A stretch of 64,000 nt of DNA, from NCBI GenBank assembly GCA_029379215.1, contig JAQYWO010000010.1, positions 1-64,000 on the forward strand. Reading direction: 5' to 3'. Origin of the DNA: Rhizonema sp. PD37 (lineage in GTDB: Bacteria > Cyanobacteriota > Cyanobacteriia > Cyanobacteriales > Nostocaceae). A model generated the notes under the pieces. It did not search any database and was not told the origin of the DNA. It saw nothing but the letters and a program-made list of their open reading frames with translations. Below are positions 44,647 through 54,002 of the stretch, one piece after another (positions within the stretch are counted from its first letter, which is position 1; each line of letters begins with the position of its first letter). A program made the position numbers and the translations under genes.

Positions 44647-46032
44647 ATGATGACAAATGATTTAGTCTTTTTAGCTATGCATCAATTAGCAAAAGCAATC
44701 CGCGATCGCGAAGTCTCTTCCACAGAAGTGATGGAGGCTTATCTAAATCAGATTGCTCAACACAACCCAGCACTAAATGCTATTGTGACTCTGGATGCGG
44801 AAAATGTCTACAAGCAATCGTTAACGGCAGATAAGGCATTAGCTCAAGGAGAAAATTGGGGAGTCTTACATGGAGTACCCATAACTATCAAAGACACGAT
44901 AGAAACCAAAGGATTACGCACGACTAGTAGTTATGAACCACTAGCTGATTATATCCCAGAGCAAGATGCTACCGTCGTCGCTCGACTACGAGCCGAGGGA
45001 GCGATTATTTTGGGCAAGACAAACACACCAAAGTTGGCTAGTAACTTCCAGACTAACAGTCCCCTGTTTGGTAGGACAAACAATCCCTGGAACCATGAGT
45101 GTACTCCAGGCGGTAGCACTGGAGGTGGGGCGAGTGCTATAGCTGCTGGGTTATCTCCTCTAGAACTTGGTAGTGATATTGGTGGATCTATCCGCGTTCC
45201 GGCTCACTTTTGTGGCGTTTTCGGCTTAAAACCAACTGAGCATCGAGTGTCAACATTTGGACATATTCCAGAGTTGCCAGGAAAACCTAAAACTATTCGA
45301 TACATGCAAACAATAGGGCCTCTCGCCCGCTCTGTAGAAGACTTGCGGTTGTGCCTGTCACTGATTGAAGGACCAGATCCTCGCCAGCCAGAAGTGTTGC
45401 CGATACCTATACAAGTCAACCCAGTAACCACGCTACAGTCTTGCCGCTACGCTTGGACAGAAGGTTTTGGTAATATTCCCGCAACAGATGAAACCAAGGC
45501 GGCTCTCTTGAAACTAGCTTCATCCCTAGGGTATTTAGGGTGCTGTGTAGAACAACACAAACAGCCACCGAATTTTGATAGCGATGTGATATATAATACT
45601 TACATCAATATTTTTGCTTTTGAGTTGGGTTTAACACAGCCAGATTTGACGCAGACTGAGCAGCAATCAGAGTATCTCACCGCCCTCGCCGAGCGCGATA
45701 CTCTGATTGCGAATATGGAAGCTTTCTTATCTAATTGGGATGTTTGGCTCACTCCTGTGGTGCCAGTGCCTGCCTTCACCCATCGTCAGCCAGGAGAACC
45801 CATAGAGGTTGATGGTTACGAGTTCTCTTATTGGAGAGCAATCGGTGCTTACACCACAATTTTCAACCTAACTGGCAACCCAGCCGTAGTACTGCCCTTT
45901 ACCCAGTCACAATCTGGACTACCCATTGGTGTGCAGTTGGTGGGGCGGCGCGGGAGTGATATGAAGCTGCTAGAAATTGCTGAGAAATTAACTCAAGTGA
46001 CTGGTTTTTTTCAACGAACACCTGGTTATTAG
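44647..46032 (+). CDS. Amidase-signature family hydrolase
   Basis: 461 aa from ATG 44647, preceded by AGGAG 5 bases upstream. An in-frame TTG at 44530 would add 39 hydrophobic codons without a ribosome site; I reject it. Amidase signature: catalytic Lys in VPITIKDT, Gly/Ser core TPGGSTGGGASA and the nucleophile in GSDIGGSIRVP. The Ser-cisSer-Lys triad is thus present, though the usual GGSSGG reads GGSTGG. These enzymes hydrolyse amides (GatA, indoleacetamide and fatty-amide hydrolases). No gatB/gatC is nearby, and length and divergence suggest a stand-alone amidase. Confidence 0.85.
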   Translation: MMTNDLVFLAMHQLAKAIRDREVSSTEVMEAYLNQIAQHNPALNAIVTLDAENVYKQSLTADKALAQGENWGVLHGVPITIKDTIETKGLRTTSSYEPLADYIPEQDATVVARLRAEGAIILGKTNTPKLASNFQTNSPLFGRTNNPWNHECTPGGSTGGGASAIAAGLSPLELGSDIGGSIRVPAHFCGVFGLKPTEHRVSTFGHIPELPGKPKTIRYMQTIGPLARSVEDLRLCLSLIEGPDPRQPEVLPIPIQVNPVTTLQSCRYAWTEGFGNIPATDETKAALLKLASSLGYLGCCVEQHKQPPNFDSDVIYNTYINIFAFELGLTQPDLTQTEQQSEYLTALAERDTLIANMEAFLSNWDVWLTPVVPVPAFTHRQPGEPIEVDGYEFSYWRAIGAYTTIFNLTGNPAVVLPFTQSQSGLPIGVQLVGRRGSDMKLLEIAEKLTQVTGFFQRTPGY

Positions 46033-46065
46033 ATTGATATTAGCCCTTTACCCACTTCATTCCAT

Positions 46066-46560
46066 TCAGCCTTTACACATTTGTTTATGCTGGGCTAAAA
46101 GCTGAAGATATTTCTTGTCAGTCTTGGCTTGATTCCACTTTTCTTTAAAAATGGCAGCAGATTCAGCTTTCACTGGATCTACTTCATTTGGTAAGATATC
46201 GTTTCTCGCTTTAATTTGGGCTTCTGTTGAAGTTTCTTTTTGGGGGTTAGTTTTGTACTTTTTACCACTTTTATGGTTGGCATAACGACGCGATCGCGTA
46301 TAACCCATCTGTATAAACTTCCGTGCTATATCCGCACCTACGAAATCATCTTGTTCCAAATAGACGAGAAACATTTGATAGATTTTTTCGCTTGATTCTC
46401 TAGCGATATCTGGAGTTTTAAACCGCCAGTGAGGAAGAATTTCTGATTTATATGGTTCTACTAAAAGTACACCTTGCTCACCCTTCCCAACGCGATACAG
46501 TTCGGGATGTTCTCGGAAGTCAATATTTTTAAAATCTAAAGAATAATCAAACATTTGCAA
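46066..46560 (-). CDS. DUF4385 family protein
   Basis: 164 aa. FDYSLDFKNIDFREHPELYRVGKGEQGVLLVEPYKSEILPHWRFK, then FVGADIARKFIQMGYTRSRRYANHKSGKKY is the DUF4385 signature, seen in cyanobacteria, algae and phages. The Arg/Lys-rich middle (SRRYANHKSGKKYK) suggests nucleic-acid contact; function unknown. It is convergent with the amidase gene, with 33 bases between stops. Confidence 0.85.
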   Translation of the reverse strand: MQMFDYSLDFKNIDFREHPELYRVGKGEQGVLLVEPYKSEILPHWRFKTPDIARESSEKIYQMFLVYLEQDDFVGADIARKFIQMGYTRSRRYANHKSGKKYKTNPQKETSTEAQIKARNDILPNEVDPVKAESAAIFKEKWNQAKTDKKYLQLLAQHKQMCKG

Positions 46561-46955
46561 AGAACGTTTATCAACTTTTTGTATAATATATTACTAAAGC
46601 AACTTTGTGTATTAATAATCTAGAATAAAACATTGCTGAGCGTCAGAAGGGGCAGCCTTGTGGTGCGGTATTGCATAACACTTAAGCTCTTCTGAGATAG
46701 ACAGACAGCATCGTGAAAAAACAGATGTATTGGAACGCAGTTACTACCAAGTAATTTAGCTTTCAGCAACAGGCAAAATATTGTTGTCAGCAACTGATGT
46801 GACCAGATACAATCGGTTTGTTTTGACTCTACCAAATAACGCATTGTTATAACGAATAATTTCTGGATGCGATCGCGCTTCTAACGACATCGAAAACTTA
46901 GTAAACAATCCTTACTCAGTGACGAGCAACAAGCGCATCTCTAGTAGTTTTGCAT
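46561..46955. other. Intergenic, nothing recognised
   Basis: A frame on the minus strand around 46620-46844 lacks coding character. One HIP1-like GATCGCGCTTC at 46870. No hairpin with T-run. Confidence 0.35.
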
Positions 46956-47879
46956 TTACTGTTGATGAAACTTTTTTAACAATTCTTCCCGAGACACATT
47001 TGATAGTTGTAGTAGGAAAGAAATAAATTCTTCTGGTGGTAATCCTAATAAAGGTTCAATAATTGCTTGTAGCTCCTTATCTAAAGTTCCAAACCGGACT
47101 TGAAGTAAATTTTCTATAATCGTACGGCGTTCAGTTTGAACTCCTTGCTGTATTCCTTCTTGTCTACCTTCTTGTTTAGCCTCTGCCAAACGTTGTTCAT
47201 AAATTGGTGATAATTGCATAACTAAGTCCCTATCCTCCAAATCTAAATTCTGATTTAATTCTAAAGTAGTTTTCAAGTTTACTAATAAATCTATTGCTTT
47301 GCTACGTAATGGATTGTTGATATCTAAAGCCTGGACTTCCTCAATTGCGCGTTGCTGGACTTTCCCCTTACCCAATAATCTTAACCAAAGAGTTTCTGGT
47401 GTTACTGGTAATTGATGGATGGCTACTATCGCTGTTCTCAAGCCATCTCCCAAAAAGTGTATTCCTTTTAACCAATTATATTCATCAACTTTTGTATTAA
47501 ATACAGATAGAAATTCTTCAGATGCTGTTGGCGAAAGAATCCATAACTTAGGTAAAGAATCTTTTTTTAATCCTAGATCATTACGTTTAGCTTCACGTTC
47601 AAAAAGGGCACAAGTCTCAAACAACTTACCCATACAACTACGAACTTCTGACTTTTTGACTGCGTTACGAAACGGCTCAATTAATGCTGCTGTATCAGCA
47701 AATCTTCCTAACAATCCCAAAACTTGTTTATCAATTTGAGATTCGGGTGAGGGTACGAAATAAACATCAATTTCTCTAACTTCTCCAGCGATATCTTTAC
47801 TTGTTTCTACTGAACCTAATGGTGATAATAATTCTTGAAGATAATCTTTGGCAAAGCGGTCATATGGAAATCTGGTCAT
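46956..47879 (-). CDS. Rpn/PD-(D/E)XK-type nuclease-transposase family protein with DUF4351 tail
   Basis: 307 aa. N-terminal FAKDYLQELLSPLGSV, then EVREIDVYFVP is the start of the cyanobacterial Rpn-type nuclease domain. The middle is helical. The C-terminal third has a flexible Glu/Gln/Gly hinge (EAKQEGRQEGIQQGVQTERR) followed by DUF4351 (LLQVRFGTLDKELQAIIEPLLGLPPEEFISFLLQLS). These proteins are multicopy and spread by unknown means; Rpn homologues promote RecA-independent recombination. Related to the gene at 54003. Confidence 0.75.
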   Translation of the reverse strand: MTRFPYDRFAKDYLQELLSPLGSVETSKDIAGEVREIDVYFVPSPESQIDKQVLGLLGRFADTAALIEPFRNAVKKSEVRSCMGKLFETCALFEREAKRNDLGLKKDSLPKLWILSPTASEEFLSVFNTKVDEYNWLKGIHFLGDGLRTAIVAIHQLPVTPETLWLRLLGKGKVQQRAIEEVQALDINNPLRSKAIDLLVNLKTTLELNQNLDLEDRDLVMQLSPIYEQRLAEAKQEGRQEGIQQGVQTERRTIIENLLQVRFGTLDKELQAIIEPLLGLPPEEFISFLLQLSNVSREELLKKFHQQ

Positions 47880-48238
47880 TTTTATTTATAAACAAAGGCA
47901 GAGAACAGCTATGAGTTACGGAAAGAGGTCTCACGAAAAAATGACCACTATCAGGTATAAAGCTTAACCTTCATCAAAAATTTGTGTCGCGATGCATAAG
48001 TTAGAGCGAGAAGGCAACCAAGCCTGTAAGTATCACGTTTTTAAAAGTGGATGCCTTTTGCTTTCTGAAGATGCACTACATAAATTATACTATAGCCAGT
48101 AGACAATACTGTCTGCGTGGCGTGCAGTCTTATTTTGTATGGTAAACAGTGAACCATATACGTTTAAGTTCAGTTGCTTGGTGAATTGAACCCTTTTTCA
48201 CCCACAAGTACTAGCTAACGATATTTGTATAATCATAT
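47880..48238. other. Intergenic with a doubtful 37-codon frame
   Basis: 47993-48106 (+) reads MHKLEREGNQACKYHVFKSG, then CLLLSEDALHKLYYSQ, and stops. It looks somewhat protein-like but is too short and unconserved to call. Confidence 0.25.
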
Positions 48239-48700
48239 ATGTTATCAACTCCTCAATCTCTTAACAGTGTTCTTGCACCAGGCAATTTGCGAAGAGTCCA
48301 CCACATTGCCCTCAATGTTCAAAATATGCCAGCTTCTCGACACTTCTACGGAACTATCCTCGGTTTGCATGAATTAACAGGCGAAGAGGTTCCTGCAACC
48401 CTTGTGGATTTAGTTGCCGAGGGAAAAGTTGCCAACTTCGTGACTCCTGATGGGACTATCCTCGATTTATTTGGGGCACCCGACTTGTCACCACCAGATC
48501 CCAACCCAGAAACAAGTTTCACTAGAGCTTACCATCTCGCCTTTGACATAGATCCACAGTTATTTGAACAAGCCGTGGAAGTCCTTAAACAAAACCAAAT
48601 AGCGATCGCCTACGGGCCAGTGTCTCGACCTACTGGCAGAGGTGTATACTTCTATGACCCCGATGGCTTTATGATCGAGATTCGCTGCGATCCTCAGTAA
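48239..48700 (+). CDS. VOC superfamily (glyoxalase/dioxygenase-like) protein
   Basis: 153 aa. Two beta-alpha-beta-beta-beta units: RVHHIALNVQNMPASRHFYGTILGLHEL with the metal His, and AYHLAFDIDP, then GRGVYFYDPDGFMIEIRCD with the second His and the metal Glu. Vicinal-oxygen-chelate fold; activity (lyase, dioxygenase, resistance protein) not determinable. Monocistronic. Confidence 0.85.
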   Translation: MLSTPQSLNSVLAPGNLRRVHHIALNVQNMPASRHFYGTILGLHELTGEEVPATLVDLVAEGKVANFVTPDGTILDLFGAPDLSPPDPNPETSFTRAYHLAFDIDPQLFEQAVEVLKQNQIAIAYGPVSRPTGRGVYFYDPDGFMIEIRCDPQ

Positions 48701-48854
48701 GTATTTTCGTGAGTTGGCGGTACGATTGGCATTTGTGAGTGTTCTAACCCTTCGGTGTCGGCTTTATTCAGTGAAGGTAAAACGCAACTTTAATGGGTGG
48801 GCTTAGTGCTTTAATGATAAGTAATAAAAGCAAATATGATTTAATACCCAACAA

Positions 48855-49157
48855 ATGACAACTAACAACCAACAAGCAATGCAGATGTTTCAAGTGATTG
48901 AGGAAACAATTAAAAAACCACCGATTCCACATGAGCCTTACAAGCAGTCATTGAAGGCTTGGGCAATGTACTGCCTGAGAGACAGAGGTTTTAAAGTTGT
49001 GTATGCTGATAAAGCCGACTTTGCGATTGAAACCAGGAGTGGCGAAAAGTTTTACTTTAAAGTCACAAACAGTGCAGAGGATTTAGATAAGGCGTTTAGT
49101 TGGATAGTTTGGGACAGCACTACCAAAAGCGCGAACCTTGTACCAATCCAATCTTAA
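48855..49157 (+). CDS. Hypothetical protein, possible restriction-endonuclease-like fold
   Basis: 100 aa, no family recalled. An N-terminal helix (MFQVIEETIKKPPIPHEPYKQSLKAWAMYCL) is followed by beta strands RGFKVVYADKADFAIETRSGEKFYFKVTN, a D-x(n)-FxV arrangement like the sheet of PD-(D/E)XK nucleases but with the catalytic (E/Q)xK reading YFKV. That likeness is weak. Clean ATG, and codon use matches neighbours. Confidence 0.55.
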   Translation: MTTNNQQAMQMFQVIEETIKKPPIPHEPYKQSLKAWAMYCLRDRGFKVVYADKADFAIETRSGEKFYFKVTNSAEDLDKAFSWIVWDSTTKSANLVPIQS

Positions 49158-49185
49158 CTCTATATATCGTCCTGCTATCCAATTA

Positions 49186-49944
49186 TCAAGCCTGCGGCTT
49201 CTCAAACACGAGAATATGCTGCTGCGGTAACACATTATTGGTTTCGCGCCAAACTAAACCAACTGCTTGCATTTCTTTTATAGCTTGCTTTTGAGTCATC
49301 TTGTGTAGAGGTTTAATCATCACAAAAGGATTTTCCCCTCGATACTCAACCTGCACAACTCTACCACCTGGTTTAAGCGATCGCACAATCTCTTGCATCA
49401 TTTCTCGTGGATATGAGAATTCGTGATACGCATCCACCATTAGTGCCAAGTCAATACTTTCTGGTGGTAAGTTGGGGTTGCTCACAGTTCCCAAAACAGT
49501 TTCAACGTTGGTAATCTTTTTTTCTTTTTCAAAAGACTTAATGATGTCCAGCATTTCTGGCTGAATATCCACAGCCAGTACCTTGCCTGCTGTTAATTGA
49601 GATGCAATGCGAAAGCTAAAAAAGCCTGTTCCCGCACCAACATCTGCCACAACATTATTAGGTTTAAGCCTCATAGCTTTCACCAACTTACGTGGTTGTT
49701 CTTCGGTTTCTCGGGTTGGCCGTTCTAGCCAGCCAGCTGCTATATGCCCCATAACTTGAGCTATTTCTCGTCCCATATAAAATTTTCCAATTCCATCTGG
49801 GCTATGGAGCTGCCGTTGTTCGTAAACAGTGGTAGATGAAGAGGCAACTTTAGCTGTCTTACCGGATGAAAACAGTAAGTATGACAGGATCACCAGAATG
49901 ATGGCGATCAAAGGTAAAAGTTTATATTTTAGATTGCGCTTCAT
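49186..49944 (-). CDS. Membrane-anchored class I SAM-dependent methyltransferase
   Basis: 252 aa from ATG 49944 (MKRNLKYKL); an in-frame start at 50001 would overlap the neighbouring gene and add 19 residues. N-terminal membrane anchor or uncleaved signal LLPLIAIILVILSYLLF. Methyltransferase domain from ~residue 95: VVADVGAGTGFFSFRIASQL (motif I), VLAVDIQPEML (motif II), IDLALMVDAYHEF (motif IV). Similar to cyanobacterial secreted/periplasmic methyltransferase-like proteins of unknown substrate. It lies right behind the phosphoesterase gene, so co-transcription is likely. Confidence 0.8.
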   Translation of the reverse strand: MKRNLKYKLLPLIAIILVILSYLLFSSGKTAKVASSSTTVYEQRQLHSPDGIGKFYMGREIAQVMGHIAAGWLERPTRETEEQPRKLVKAMRLKPNNVVADVGAGTGFFSFRIASQLTAGKVLAVDIQPEMLDIIKSFEKEKKITNVETVLGTVSNPNLPPESIDLALMVDAYHEFSYPREMMQEIVRSLKPGGRVVQVEYRGENPFVMIKPLHKMTQKQAIKEMQAVGLVWRETNNVLPQQHILVFEKPQA

Positions 49945-49972
49945 TGACAGTTCATATTGAGTACTTTTTGAA

Positions 49973-51538
49973 TTAATTTTTAACGCCTCCACCGATGGCA
50001 AACGGTTCTAACTGATAATTATACCACTTTCCCTGAAAGCGTTCGGCAACATACGGTTTAACGATTAATTTAAAGGGGGATTTATCGTGAACGTCAATCC
50101 GCACAAAGGAGTAGGGGAGTCGTTCAAGCTGATCGTAACCATTGCGACCAACAAAGAGGACAGAATCTGCGACTTTCCGCGTAGATCTACCGAGAGTTTC
50201 TAATAATTCCGAACCCTCTTCTCGCTGACGGCGGGGGTAATAACCGCTACCACCACTGATAATGCAATGGATACCAGAGTCTGCGTGTCCAGTGTTAGTT
50301 GTCTGGAGATATTCCAGACAGTGAGCATGGCCGTTTAAAATTAAATCAACAATTGGACGCCCTTGAGTTGCGGAACCAAGGGTTTCAGCTACGTGATCAA
50401 AACAAGCTCGTAGGCGGTGACGAACTGCCAAAGTCTGCGCCTGATACCACTTCGTTGCCTCAGTCACATAGGGAGGATGATGGAAATAAACAATACGTCC
50501 CCCCACTTCCTCGGTATTCCAAGATTCTATCAACCGATTTTGCAGCCAATTAAGTTGTTCAAAGTCGGTCACATTGTCGTGATTTAGTTGTTTTTCGATG
50601 TCGATTTTAATCTCATCAATTTGATTTAATTTGGCTTGCAGTGCATCAAGTTCTTCTGTGTCTTCGGCACTACCATTCAAATTAATACGTGTCAAAATTT
50701 GCAGTTCTTCAAGTTCTAGCTCATGGTGACGTTTTTCTAATTGACGGCGTAAGGCAACACCTTCAGGAGTCGCAGGCAGAGGTGATGGTGTGTTAAATGT
50801 ATTCGAGTCAAGGGCGAAAAAGTCAATCCCACCGTAACGAAAGGTGTAATAACGGTTGGGTAGGCGTGTAAAATGTCCGGGTTCGTAACGCAAACAGCGT
50901 CCTGTCTGCGTTTTTGCCGTATAATGGCAGTCCAAGTGACGTTCTAAATCTGGAGGTGCGATCGCTTGTAAGTAGTCTAGAAAAGCCCGAGCATAAGCGT
51001 CACCGCAATCAGATCCATGCCAGCCAATCTCTATATTTTTTTTGTAGTCGAGTAGACGGCGTATCGGTAGCGTCGCGCCAGTAAGCAATCGACACGTCAA
51101 TGGCACATCATAGTAATCATGATTACCAAGCACTGGGAGAATCGGCAGTTTGAATACCATATTGTCATAGCGAATGCGATTCTGTTTAAAGCCGTTCTCT
51201 AAAAACTCGCGGTAAGGTTCAATAAAGTTTTCTGGGTAATACTCACGAGAACCAACAGTATAAACTACATCTCCTGTATGAAGGACAAAACTGCATCCAT
51301 CCCCATGTTCTAGCATTAGTTCGGCAATTTGTCTTTGGGGATCGTGTCCGTTCTGTGCCTTCGATCCGCTATCACCAATTACCATGAAAGAAAATTCTGG
51401 ATTATCCGAGTTGCCATTATCCAGAACCATACTGGTTTGGTCAATTAAGCGACGTACAATACTTGGATGCCGCCACCGCACCCGTTCTTTCATCTTCTGA
51501 ATTTTCACGGGAATTGGTGGATCAAAGATAAATTGCAT
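49973..51538 (-). CDS. Calcineurin-like metallophosphoesterase
   Basis: 521 aa. Metal-site motifs in order: FMVIGDSGS (Asp), VLHTGDVVY (GDxxY), VLGNHDYYD (GNHD), YFHHPPYV and LNGHAHCLEYL (GHxH, here GHAH). Two-metal phosphoesterase, purple-acid-phosphatase-like in layout (GDxG/GDxxY/GNH(D/E)/VxxH/GHxH). A long helical coil (~residues 260-310: Glu/Lys/Leu-rich, LRRQLEKRHHELELEELQ) is inserted between GNHD and the last His motifs. No signal peptide. Substrate unknown. Confidence 0.88.
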   Translation of the reverse strand: MQFIFDPPIPVKIQKMKERVRWRHPSIVRRLIDQTSMVLDNGNSDNPEFSFMVIGDSGSKAQNGHDPQRQIAELMLEHGDGCSFVLHTGDVVYTVGSREYYPENFIEPYREFLENGFKQNRIRYDNMVFKLPILPVLGNHDYYDVPLTCRLLTGATLPIRRLLDYKKNIEIGWHGSDCGDAYARAFLDYLQAIAPPDLERHLDCHYTAKTQTGRCLRYEPGHFTRLPNRYYTFRYGGIDFFALDSNTFNTPSPLPATPEGVALRRQLEKRHHELELEELQILTRINLNGSAEDTEELDALQAKLNQIDEIKIDIEKQLNHDNVTDFEQLNWLQNRLIESWNTEEVGGRIVYFHHPPYVTEATKWYQAQTLAVRHRLRACFDHVAETLGSATQGRPIVDLILNGHAHCLEYLQTTNTGHADSGIHCIISGGSGYYPRRQREEGSELLETLGRSTRKVADSVLFVGRNGYDQLERLPYSFVRIDVHDKSPFKLIVKPYVAERFQGKWYNYQLEPFAIGGGVKN

Positions 51539-51575
51539 AGGGATGTTAGTGGATGGTGGATGGTAAGACCAGTCC

Positions 51576-51615
51576 TGAAGGCGGGTTTCCCGCCGTAGGG
51601 AACTGGCGCACCCGA
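51576..51615. repeat. Short palindromic dispersed repeat
   Basis: CTGAAGGCGGGTTTCCCGCC, then GTAGGGAACTGGCGCACCCGAAGGG, a cyanobacterial dispersed palindrome. It is related to the in-frame insertion in the NRPS A domain at 18853-18972. Confidence 0.6.
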
Positions 51616-51660
51616 AGGGTTAATGGTTGATAGTTGTTCTGTTAACTACTAACCACTTCC

Positions 51661-53508
51661 TCATTTATACCCAGCAGCTTGCAATGAAAACAACTTTGCA
51701 TAACGTCCGTCTAGTTTTAACAACTCATTATGGGTTCCTTGTTCCACAACCGCTCCTGCTTCAATCACGAGAATTTTGTCAGCCATACGTACCGTAGAGA
51801 AGCGGTGAGAAATGAGAAATACCATTTGATTTTCGGTGAGAGAACGAAAGTGACTGAAAATGTCAAACTCAGCTTGGGCGTCTATTGCCGATGTTGGTTC
51901 ATCTAAAACGAGAATATCTGCTTTGTTTCGCATAAAAGCACGCGCAAGGGCGATTTTCTGCCATTGCCCCCCGGAAAGTTCTTGTCCCTGATGAAACCAT
52001 TTCCCTAGCTGAGTCTGGAAACCTTCAGGCAAATATTCGATAAAAGGTTGTGCCATTCCTTTTTCAGCGGCAATTTCCCAGCGATTTTTGTCTTCTAAGT
52101 GTTCTACATCACCTACACCAATATTTTCACCAACAGTAAACTGGTAGCGGACAAATTGCTGAAAAATCACGCCTATCCGCTTTCGCAGCACATCAACATC
52201 CCATTCTTGCAAATCCAAGCCATCTAGTAAGATGCGTCCGGAGTCTGGAGTATAAAGACGTGTGAGGAGTTTGATTAATGTGGTTTTACCTGAACCATTC
52301 TCACCGACAATTGCTAATTTCTCCCCTGGCTTAAGATGCAGCGAGACATTTTTTAACGCCGGATGCAAGCTCCCCGGATAAGTAAATGAGACGTTCTCAA
52401 ACCGAACTCCATCTTGCTCTAGTAAACCTTTGATCGCTTTACCCAATGGTAGTGGGACTTCCTCTTCTAAAAACTCGTAAAGGTTAGAAAGATACAGGTT
52501 GTCTTCGTACATTCCCCCAATGGAAGTCAAGGCACCAGAAAATGTAGACTGTCCTTGGCGAAACACGGTAATATACATTGTCATGTCGCCTAAGGAGATT
52601 CTACCGATGACAGTTTCTACCACAATCCAAGCATATGCAATGTAGAAAGCAACGGTACTGAACAAACTCAGGACATATCCCCACTGTCCTCGTTTCAGTG
52701 TTAAGTCGCGATCTTCGATGTAGAGTGTATCGAACAGTTGGCGGTAACGTTCTAGCAGCATTCCCCCGATTTGGTAGAGTTTCACTTCTTTGGCAAAGTC
52801 TTCTCTAGCTAGAAGTGTTTCTAGGTAATGCTGCTGGCGGGTTTCCGGCGCACGCCAGCTAAATAAGCGAAAAGCAACTCCTGCAAACTTTGTTTCGGCA
52901 AAAAATGCAGGTAGAGATGCCAGCACCAAGACGATGACTGCCCAAACTGAGAATTTGATCAGCAAAACGCCATAAGTCACAATTGATAAAGCACTTTGCA
53001 CCAAGCCGAAGGTACGGGTAACTAGCGAGAGGGGACGAACTGATGCTTCTCGCCTTGCATTGGTTAACTTGTCATAAAATTCTGAGTCCTCAAACTGAGT
53101 TAGGTCAAGAGTGAGTGACTTTTCGAGAATCATAACGTTCACCCTTTGACCGAGAAGCATCCGCAACAGCGACTGGCAAACCGTCAGTCCTCGCTGACTC
53201 CCTGCCAACACAGCGACGGCGATCGCCTCTAATCCCACGTACATTAATGGATGATAGCTATTGACAAATTCATGATTATGTGTATTAATTTGTAGAGGTG
53301 CAAGATTGCGCGTTTCTATAACAGCATCAACGATCAGCTTACCGATGTAAGCAATAGCAGCTGGTAGAAGACCAGCAACCAAAGTTAAAATCGCAAATAG
53401 AATAGTCAGAAAGCGGCTAGTAGTCCACACTAAGCCGATTGCGCGGCTACTGTAGCGGAAAACCTCCAATGATTGACGCAGAGCGTTACGTTTTTTACGA
53501 ATTCCCAT
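51661..53508 (-). CDS. ABC exporter, fused membrane and ATPase domains
   Basis: 615 aa half-transporter. Transmembrane helices in residues ~20-330 (for example FLTILFAILTLVAGLLPAAIAYIG). ATPase domain ~365-605: Walker A GENGSGKTT, Q-loop VIFQQF, signature ELSGGQWQK, Walker B ILVLDEPTSAID and the switch His in LISHRF. MsbA/lipid-or-peptide exporter type. It is far from the NRPS cluster; no evidence for a shared function. Confidence 0.9.
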   Translation of the reverse strand: MGIRKKRNALRQSLEVFRYSSRAIGLVWTTSRFLTILFAILTLVAGLLPAAIAYIGKLIVDAVIETRNLAPLQINTHNHEFVNSYHPLMYVGLEAIAVAVLAGSQRGLTVCQSLLRMLLGQRVNVMILEKSLTLDLTQFEDSEFYDKLTNARREASVRPLSLVTRTFGLVQSALSIVTYGVLLIKFSVWAVIVLVLASLPAFFAETKFAGVAFRLFSWRAPETRQQHYLETLLAREDFAKEVKLYQIGGMLLERYRQLFDTLYIEDRDLTLKRGQWGYVLSLFSTVAFYIAYAWIVVETVIGRISLGDMTMYITVFRQGQSTFSGALTSIGGMYEDNLYLSNLYEFLEEEVPLPLGKAIKGLLEQDGVRFENVSFTYPGSLHPALKNVSLHLKPGEKLAIVGENGSGKTTLIKLLTRLYTPDSGRILLDGLDLQEWDVDVLRKRIGVIFQQFVRYQFTVGENIGVGDVEHLEDKNRWEIAAEKGMAQPFIEYLPEGFQTQLGKWFHQGQELSGGQWQKIALARAFMRNKADILVLDEPTSAIDAQAEFDIFSHFRSLTENQMVFLISHRFSTVRMADKILVIEAGAVVEQGTHNELLKLDGRYAKLFSLQAAGYK

Positions 53509-53652
53509 ACTATTTTTATAGCGTAAAAAACTGTAACTTGGCTGACATCCTACCTTGGGAGTGGGGAGAAGAATTTTTTAGATGCTAATTATACGCTCCT
53601 CTTGTAAGCTACAACAGAGCGAGCTGACGTTCTTTATCTTCAGATGATGAAG

Positions 53653-53931
53653 TTAAGCAGGCAGATAAGTGAGAAATTCTTCTAAAGAAGTAACAGTGAT
53701 TGCCGCATCCATCAGATTTTCTAGCTCCTCTATACTCTCACTCTCAAGCCTGACTTCTAGGAAAGGAGGAATTTCCCCAAAGCGTTGTTGTAGTACTCGG
53801 ATTAACTGCCGCCTTGCACCCTGCTGTAAACCTCGTTCCTCACCTTCAGTGAGAATTTGCTGATACCAAGGCGATTCTTGTAATACTGCCATATACCACC
53901 TCATGATTTCTTGTACAACAGGCATGTTCAC
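53653..53931 (-). pseudogene. Truncated duplicate of the DUF4351 nuclease gene
   Basis: 92 codons nearly identical to the C-terminal end of the gene at 54003-54878 (PVVQEIMRW to LEEFLTYLPA), including the DUF4351 segment. The whole N-terminal nuclease domain is missing. The hinge has one LQQG unit where the full copy has three. The break at 53931-53940 leads into unrelated sequence, so this is a partial tandem duplication. The frame is open, so a small protein might be made, but it would lack the catalytic part. Confidence 0.75.
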
Positions 53932-54002
53932 ACGCTTTCAAGTCCACTCCTTCTGAAAGTCACAAATGAGTCGGCTTGAGTCCTTTCTCTTCTCTGATGA
54001 AG